Source: Pseudomonadota bacterium
GTDB taxonomy: Bacteria; Pseudomonadota; Gammaproteobacteria; Xanthomonadales; Rhodanobacteraceae
NCBI GenBank assembly: GCA_025351555.1
Contig: JANXVS010000455.1
Span: 1-5,132 of the forward strand
Length of the DNA stretch: 5,132 nt
Direction: 5' to 3'
Shown: in pieces, positions 1 to 5,132 of the stretch
Position numbering within the stretch: position 1 is the first letter of the stretch
Layout of the letters: every line of letters starts with the position of its first letter
Translations under genes and position numbers: made by a program
Notes under the pieces: model-generated
The model's input: the letters and a program-made list of their open reading frames with translations, nothing else
What the model was told of the DNA's origin: nothing
The model's database searches: none

Positions 1-37
1 CCCAGAACAACGCGGCATTGGCACGCGAGCGGTTCAT
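1..37 (-). CDS. mreD: Probable MreD, rod-shape-determining membrane protein (N-terminal 12 residues only)
   Basis: On the minus strand an ATG at 37-35 opens a frame that stays open to the window edge and reads MNRSRANAALFW. Its ATG overlaps the mreC stop as ATGA, the usual sign of translational coupling. A weak AAGG (complement of 45-48) lies 7 nt before the ATG, inside mreC. The mre operon order in gammaproteobacteria is mreB-mreC-mreD, so mreD is the expected gene here. MreD is a small polytopic inner-membrane protein that works with MreC and MreB in cell elongation. Twelve residues are too few to identify the family on their own, so the call rests on position and the overlapping start. The rest of the gene lies left of the window. 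Confidence 0.7.
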   Translation of the reverse strand, partial: MNRSRANAALFW

Positions 38-972
38 TGCCGGGCCTTGGCCGGAGGGGATTGGCCGCCATCGCCAGCCAGCGTCGCCGGCGGCCCGAAC
101 TCAGGCGCCGCTGGCGGCGGCCCGACCGGATCCGGCAGCACATGCAGCAGCAATACTTCGCCGCTGCGATCCAGCGCCGCGCTCGGCGTGGCCACGGCTG
201 CGGCGAACATGCCACTGATGTCGTTGCTGATCGAGCGGATTTCGCCAACCGGAAACCCGGCCGGAAAAATTCCGCCGAGGCCCGAGGTGATCAGTCTATC
301 GCCGACCTTGACGTCGCCGCTGACCGGGATGTTCGGCAGTTCCAGCGTATCCAGCGCGCCGCTGCCGCGCGCGATGGCGCGCAGACCAGTGCGCTCGACC
401 GTGACCGGAATGGCGTGGGTTGGATCAGTGATCAGCATCAGGGTTGACGTGTTCGGCAGGATCTTGGTCACCTGACCCATGATCCCGTGCGCATCGATCA
501 CGGCCTGGCCGATGGTGACCCCCTGATTGGTGCCGACGTTGAGCAGCAAGCGATGGCGGAACGGGTCAGTGTCCACATCTATAATTTTAGCCAATTGCAC
601 AGCGACGCCCAGGCTGCGCTGGACATCGAGCAGTTCCTGCAGACGCTGGTTCTGCTCGCGCACCGAAGTCAGTTGCTTGAGCCGCGCCTGCGCCAGCATC
701 AGCTGCCGGCCAAGTTCGGCATTCTGCTCGGTCAATTGCTCACGATCGGCCACCGCCAGCCCGGCTTTGCGCGCCAGTTGCGAAGGCAGCGCCGCGATGC
801 GGTACATCGGTTCGATCGCCATGCTCATGGCCCAGCGGATGCGTTCGAGGTAGCCGCCGCGGTGGTCGGTCACCATCAGCACGATGGCCAGCGCCAGATA
901 GCCGATCAGGCGCAGCGTGCTCGATGCGCCGGCGGCAAACAGGGGGGCAGTATCGTTGTGAGTCAGCGCCAT
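34..972 (-). CDS. mreC: MreC, rod-shape-determining periplasmic scaffold protein
   Basis: This 312-residue protein has the MreC layout. It has a short cytoplasmic N-terminus (about 1-20), one transmembrane helix (about 21-36, rich in Leu, Ile, Ala and Val), a charged and Gln-rich coiled coil (about 75-118), and the beta-rich periplasmic core (about 123-278). Core segments typical of the family include LLLNVGTNQGV (142-152), GIMGQV (163-168), LITDPTHAIPV (180-190) and GDRLITSGLGGIFPAGFPVG (224-243). MreC links cytoplasmic MreB filaments to the elongation synthases PBP2/RodA. The last 33 residues form a Pro-rich tail (10 prolines) that looks disordered. The ATG at 972 is the only usable start: going upstream in frame there is a stop and no ATG, GTG or TTG in between. 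No clear Shine-Dalgarno precedes it. It follows mreB by 84 bp and overlaps mreD by 4 bp, so it is probably cotranscribed with both. Confidence 0.95.
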   Translation of the reverse strand: MALTHNDTAPLFAAGASSTLRLIGYLALAIVLMVTDHRGGYLERIRWAMSMAIEPMYRIAALPSQLARKAGLAVADREQLTEQNAELGRQLMLAQARLKQLTSVREQNQRLQELLDVQRSLGVAVQLAKIIDVDTDPFRHRLLLNVGTNQGVTIGQAVIDAHGIMGQVTKILPNTSTLMLITDPTHAIPVTVERTGLRAIARGSGALDTLELPNIPVSGDVKVGDRLITSGLGGIFPAGFPVGEIRSISNDISGMFAAAVATPSAALDRSGEVLLLHVLPDPVGPPPAAPEFGPPATLAGDGGQSPPAKARQ

Positions 973-1056
973 ACGGAAGTCCGTGATGGGTTGCGAGTGT
1001 GGATTGCCGGTACACGCCGAGCACGTCGCGGCTCACCTAAAACCCACAACTACAGC

Positions 1057-2248
<1,192 letters not shown>

Positions 2249-2275
2249 CGCGGGTCCTGATTTTTCATATTTCTC

Positions 2276-2563
2276 ATGTCCATCGATCAAGCCACCGTGC
2301 GCCGCATCGCGCGCCTTGCACGCCTGTCCATCGGCGAAGGCGATTTGTCGCGCGTCGCCGGCGAACTCAAGCGCGTGCTCGATCTGGCCGATCAACTGGC
2401 CGGAACCGATATGGTCGGTATCGAGCCGATGGCGCACCCGCATGCGCAAACGCTGGCGTGGCGACAGGACAAGGTATGCGAGCCCGATCGCGCGGACGCG
2501 TTTCTCGCGCTTGCGCCGGAAGCACGCGGCGGACTGTACCTCGTGCCCAAGGTAATTGAGTAA
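2276..2563 (+). CDS. gatC: GatC, subunit C of Asp-tRNA(Asn)/Glu-tRNA(Gln) amidotransferase
   Basis: This 95-residue protein has the normal GatC length. Family hallmarks are the N-terminal helix [12 protein letters not shown] (8-19), the central helix with [12 protein letters not shown] (30-41), the GIEPMAHP motif (48-55) and the C-terminal VPKVIE (90-95). GatC has no catalytic site. It wraps around the GatA/GatB interface in the cytoplasm and stabilises the complex. The ATG at 2276 gives the conserved MSID-type start. No Shine-Dalgarno is visible in the preceding bases, which are U-rich (TTTTTCATATTTCTC). It is the first gene of gatCAB; gatA begins 5 bp after its stop. The mreB operon diverges from it across a 172-bp region. 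Confidence 0.95.
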   Translation: MSIDQATVRRIARLARLSIGEGDLSRVAGELKRVLDLADQLAGTDMVGIEPMAHPHAQTLAWRQDKVCEPDRADAFLALAPEARGGLYLVPKVIE

Positions 2564-2568
2564 GACGC

Positions 2569-4014
2569 ATGCACGATTCTGGTATAGCGCAACTGGCGCG
2601 GGCGCTGCGTGCGCGGGAAACTTCCGCCACTGAACTGGCGCAGCGTTCGCTTAGCGCCGCGCAGGCCCAAGCGGGGCTGAATGCCTTCATCAGCGTGTGC
2701 GCAGAGCAGGCGCTGGATGCGGCGCGCCACGCCGATGCCGCGTTGGCGGCGGGCTCGGTGAAAGCGCTTGTGGGGATTCCCTTTGTGCACAAGGATATTT
2801 TCTGCACAAGTGGAATCCGTACTACCTGCGCGTCGCGCATGCTTGAAAACTTCGTGCCGCCCTACGACGCAGCCGTCGTCGAAAAACTCGCTGCGGCGAA
2901 TGCCGTGTCGATCGGCAAGACGAACATGGACGAGTTCGCGATGGGCTCGTCCAACGAGAACAGCTGCTTTGGGCCCGTGCGCAATCCCTGGGACACAACG
3001 CGGGTTCCCGGCGGTTCGTCCGGTGGCTCGGCGGCTGCGGTGGCTGCCGGTATCGTGCCGTTTGCGACGGGCACGGATACCGGCGGCTCGATCCGCCAAC
3101 CTGCGGCATTCTGCGGCATCACTGGCCTCAAGCCCACCTACGGCCGCGTTTCGCGCTGGGGCATGATCGCATTTGCATCGAGTCTGGATTGCGGCGGTAT
3201 GCTCGCGCGCAGCGCCGAAGATTGCGCGCTGGTGTTAACGGCGATCGCCGGACACGACGCACGCGATGCAACCAGCGTCGATCGGCCAGCTGATGACTAC
3301 ATTGCTGCATTATCCACATCGCTGAAAGGTATAAAAATAGGTATTGCACACGAGTATTTCGGCGCCGGCGTGGAAGAAGGCGTCGCCGCGGCGACACAGG
3401 CGGCGCTTCGCGAACTGGAAAAACTCGGTGCAGTGCTGGTCGATATCTCGCTGCCGAATGCGCCGATCGCGATCCCGGCATATTACGTGATCGCGCCGGC
3501 CGAGGCATCGAGCAATCTGGCGCGCTACGATGGTGTGCGCTACGGACACCGTTGCGCTGATCCCGCATCGCTTGAGGATTTGTATACCCGCAGCCGCAGC
3601 GAAGGATTTGGCGCCGAGGTGCAGCGACGCATTCTCGTCGGCACCTACGCGCTATCGGCCGGTTACTACGACGCCTATTACTTGCGTGCGCAGCGCGCAC
3701 GCCGTCTGATAGCGAACGATTTCGCCGCGGCGTTCGCGTCGGTGGATCTGATCGCCGGACCGACCGCGCCAACGGTCGCGTTCAAGCTCGGCGAAAAATT
3801 CGCCGATCCGCTGGCGATGTATGCGGCCGACGTCAATACCGTTGCTGTGAACCTCGCTGGCTTGCCGGCGATTTCGCTGCCGGCGGGCTTCAGCGCGGGC
3901 CTTCCGGTTGGCCTGCAACTGATCGCGCCCGCATTTGCCGAAGCGCGTCTGCTCAACGCCGGGCATCAGCTGCAGCAGCATACCGACTGGCACACGCGGG
4001 AGCCGGCGCCATGA
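2569..4014 (+). CDS. gatA: GatA, glutaminase subunit of tRNA-dependent amidotransferase
   Basis: This 481-residue amidase-signature enzyme hydrolyses glutamine and passes the ammonia through a channel to GatB. The Ser-cisSer-Lys triad is readable: Lys75 in FVHKD, cis-Ser150 in PGGSSGGS and the nucleophile Ser174 in DTGGSIR. The spacings of 75 and 24 residues equal those of Staphylococcus aureus GatA (79/154/178). With the same offset of 4, Tyr305, Arg354 and Asp421 fall where the S. aureus glutamine-contact residues Tyr309, Arg358 and Asp425 lie. Other family segments are [14 protein letters not shown] (118-131), [16 protein letters not shown] (183-198) and [14 protein letters not shown] (428-441). 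One oddity is SLDC (205-208) where I recall SLDQ in most GatA proteins. A cluster of AT-rich codons covers residues 245-260. The start lies 5 bp after gatC with only a weak purine stretch (GAGTAAG) before it, so coupling to gatC translation is likely. The stop overlaps the gatB start. Confidence 0.97.
   Translation: MHDSGIAQLARALRARETSATELAQRSLSAAQAQAGLNAFISVCAEQALDAARHADAALAAGSVKALVGIPFVHKDIFCTSGIRTTCASRMLENFVPPYDAAVVEKLAAANAVSIGKTNMDEFAMGSSNENSCFGPVRNPWDTTRVPGGSSGGSAAAVAAGIVPFATGTDTGGSIRQPAAFCGITGLKPTYGRVSRWGMIAFASSLDCGGMLARSAEDCALVLTAIAGHDARDATSVDRPADDYIAALSTSLKGIKIGIAHEYFGAGVEEGVAAATQAALRELEKLGAVLVDISLPNAPIAIPAYYVIAPAEASSNLARYDGVRYGHRCADPASLEDLYTRSRSEGFGAEVQRRILVGTYALSAGYYDAYYLRAQRARRLIANDFAAAFASVDLIAGPTAPTVAFKLGEKFADPLAMYAADVNTVAVNLAGLPAISLPAGFSAGLPVGLQLIAPAFAEARLLNAGHQLQQHTDWHTREPAP
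3998..4002 (+). promoter_or_regulatory. Ribosome binding site of gatB inside gatA
   Basis: GGGAG lies 8 nt before the gatB ATG, within the last codons of gatA. It is the clearest Shine-Dalgarno in the window and supports the ATG at 4011 as the start. Together with the ATGA overlap it points to coupled or re-initiating translation of GatA and GatB. Confidence 0.7.
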
Positions 4015-5132
4015 CCGATTCCCAGCGTTGGCAAGCCGTTATCGGTCTGGAAATCCATGCCCAGCTTTCGACGGTAAGCAAACTGTTCTCGGGCGCACCG
4101 ACGGCGTACGGCGCCGAGCCGAACACGCAGGCCAGTGCGGTTGATGTGGCTTTGCCCGGCACCTTGCCGGTGCCGAACCACGCGGCGCTGGACAAGGCGA
4201 TTGCGTTTGGCCTGGCAGTCAACGCGCAGATCGCGCCGCAAAGTGTCTGCGCAAGAAAACATTACTTTTATCCGGATCTGCCGAAGGGCTACCAGATCAG
4301 CCAGTACGAACTGCCGATCGTCAGCGACGGTAGGCTGGCGGTGCGGCTCGATGATGGCCGCATGCTTGACGTCGAAATCCAACGCGCGCATCTGGAGGAA
4401 GATGCCGGCAAATCGTTGCACGATGCGTTCCACGCCGCGACCGGTATCGACTTCAATCGTGCCGGTGTGCCGTTGCTGGAAATTGTTTCCGCGCCGGTGT
4501 TGTATTCGGCGCACGAAGCCGTGGCCTACATGCGCACCGTGCACACGCTGGTGCGCTGGCTCGGCATCTGCGATGGCAACATGCAGGAAGGCTCGTTCCG
4601 TTGCGATGCGAACGTGTCGGTGCGTCGCGTTGGCGAAAGCAAACTCGGCACGCGTACGGAAATCAAGAATGTGAACTCGTTCCGTTTTGTCGAGAAAGCG
4701 ATCGAGTACGAGATCGAGCGCCAGATCCGCGCCCTGGAGAACGGCGAGAAAATCGTGCAGGAGACGCGTCTGTACGACGCGGCACATCATCGCACCTTGC
4801 CGATGCGCAGCAAGGAAAATGCCGACGACTACCGCTATTTTCCCGACCCCGACTTGCCGCCGCTATCGGTTTCGGCGGCAGACATCGCCGCGATTGCCGT
4901 CGGCATGCCGGAATTGCCCGCTGCGCGTCGCGCGCGCTACATCGCCGCGCTCGGCTTGCCCGAAGCCGATGCCACGCAATTGTGTGCGGACAAGGCCGCC
5001 GCGGATTATTTCGAGACAGTGCTGGCCGTGTTGCCCGGCGAAGCGAAACTGGCGGCAGATACCTTTGGTAATGACGATGCATCGCGTGCAGACGCCAAGC
5101 TGGCTGCGAATTGGATCCTTGGCGACCTTGCA
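4011..5132 (+). CDS. gatB: GatB, tRNA-binding kinase/transamidase subunit (C-terminus beyond window)
   Basis: The frame gives 374 residues and is still open at the edge; GatB is usually about 475-480, so roughly 100 residues are missing. GatB phosphorylates the side-chain carboxyl of Asp or Glu on the misacylated tRNA and amidates it with ammonia from GatA. Visible cradle-domain motifs are IGLEIHAQL (11-19), [20 protein letters not shown] (81-100), HLEEDAGK (127-134), [14 protein letters not shown] (149-162), [17 protein letters not shown] (189-205), [18 protein letters not shown] (213-230) and [20 protein letters not shown] (265-284). The helical/YqeY-like tail begins after about 290 and is cut off. 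Near residues 40-50 the sequence [10 protein letters not shown] replaces the Cys-containing TCPVCLGLPG form known from Gram-positive GatB, so that pair of possible metal-binding cysteines is absent, as in other gammaproteobacterial sequences I recall. The start overlaps gatA (ATGA) and has a good GGGAG site. Confidence 0.97.
   Translation, partial: MTDSQRWQAVIGLEIHAQLSTVSKLFSGAPTAYGAEPNTQASAVDVALPGTLPVPNHAALDKAIAFGLAVNAQIAPQSVCARKHYFYPDLPKGYQISQYELPIVSDGRLAVRLDDGRMLDVEIQRAHLEEDAGKSLHDAFHAATGIDFNRAGVPLLEIVSAPVLYSAHEAVAYMRTVHTLVRWLGICDGNMQEGSFRCDANVSVRRVGESKLGTRTEIKNVNSFRFVEKAIEYEIERQIRALENGEKIVQETRLYDAAHHRTLPMRSKENADDYRYFPDPDLPPLSVSAADIAAIAVGMPELPAARRARYIAALGLPEADATQLCADKAAADYFETVLAVLPGEAKLAADTFGNDDASRADAKLAANWILGDLA

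Noticed and set aside
1031..1056. Possible terminator or stem-loop after mreB
   Set aside because: Only short GC pairings with large loops and no U-run are present. mreB and mreC are expected to be cotranscribed.
3966..4790. Long minus-strand open frame (274 codons) opposite the gatA end and gatB
   Set aside because: GatB on the plus strand carries all family motifs. The opposite frame has no recognisable domain and no promoter or start signal.

Overview
The window is a high-GC chromosomal stretch of a gammaproteobacterium, most probably from the Xanthomonadales/Lysobacterales (Xanthomonadaceae or Rhodanobacteraceae type). This placement rests on remembered features of the MreB, MreC and GatB sequences and on the mre-next-to-gatCAB gene order. 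It has not been checked by a database search. All genes are intact and have the lengths expected of housekeeping genes. I see no mobile element, CRISPR array, RNA gene or foreign-looking island.

The left half (1-2103, minus strand) is the rod-shape operon, read right to left: mreB, mreC, and the first 12 codons of what is probably mreD at the window edge. MreB is the actin-like filament protein. MreC is the bitopic periplasmic scaffold. MreD is the membrane partner. Together they position the elongation machinery for peptidoglycan synthesis. An 84-bp gap separates mreB from mreC, while mreC and mreD overlap by four bases (ATGA).

The right half (2276-5132, plus strand) is gatC-gatA-gatB, which encodes the tRNA-dependent amidotransferase. 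This enzyme converts misacylated Asp-tRNA(Asn) and/or Glu-tRNA(Gln) to the correct amidated forms. gatC and gatA are 5 bp apart, gatA and gatB overlap by four bases (ATGA), and gatB runs off the right edge about 100 codons before its expected end.

The two operons diverge from a 172-bp control region (2104-2275). It holds a plausible mreB promoter, two weaker gatC promoter candidates and a 38-bp interrupted inverted repeat just before gatC. That control region is the part least explained by known families. I found no evidence of an undescribed system; the findings are modest observations on regulation, translation starts and unusual residues.
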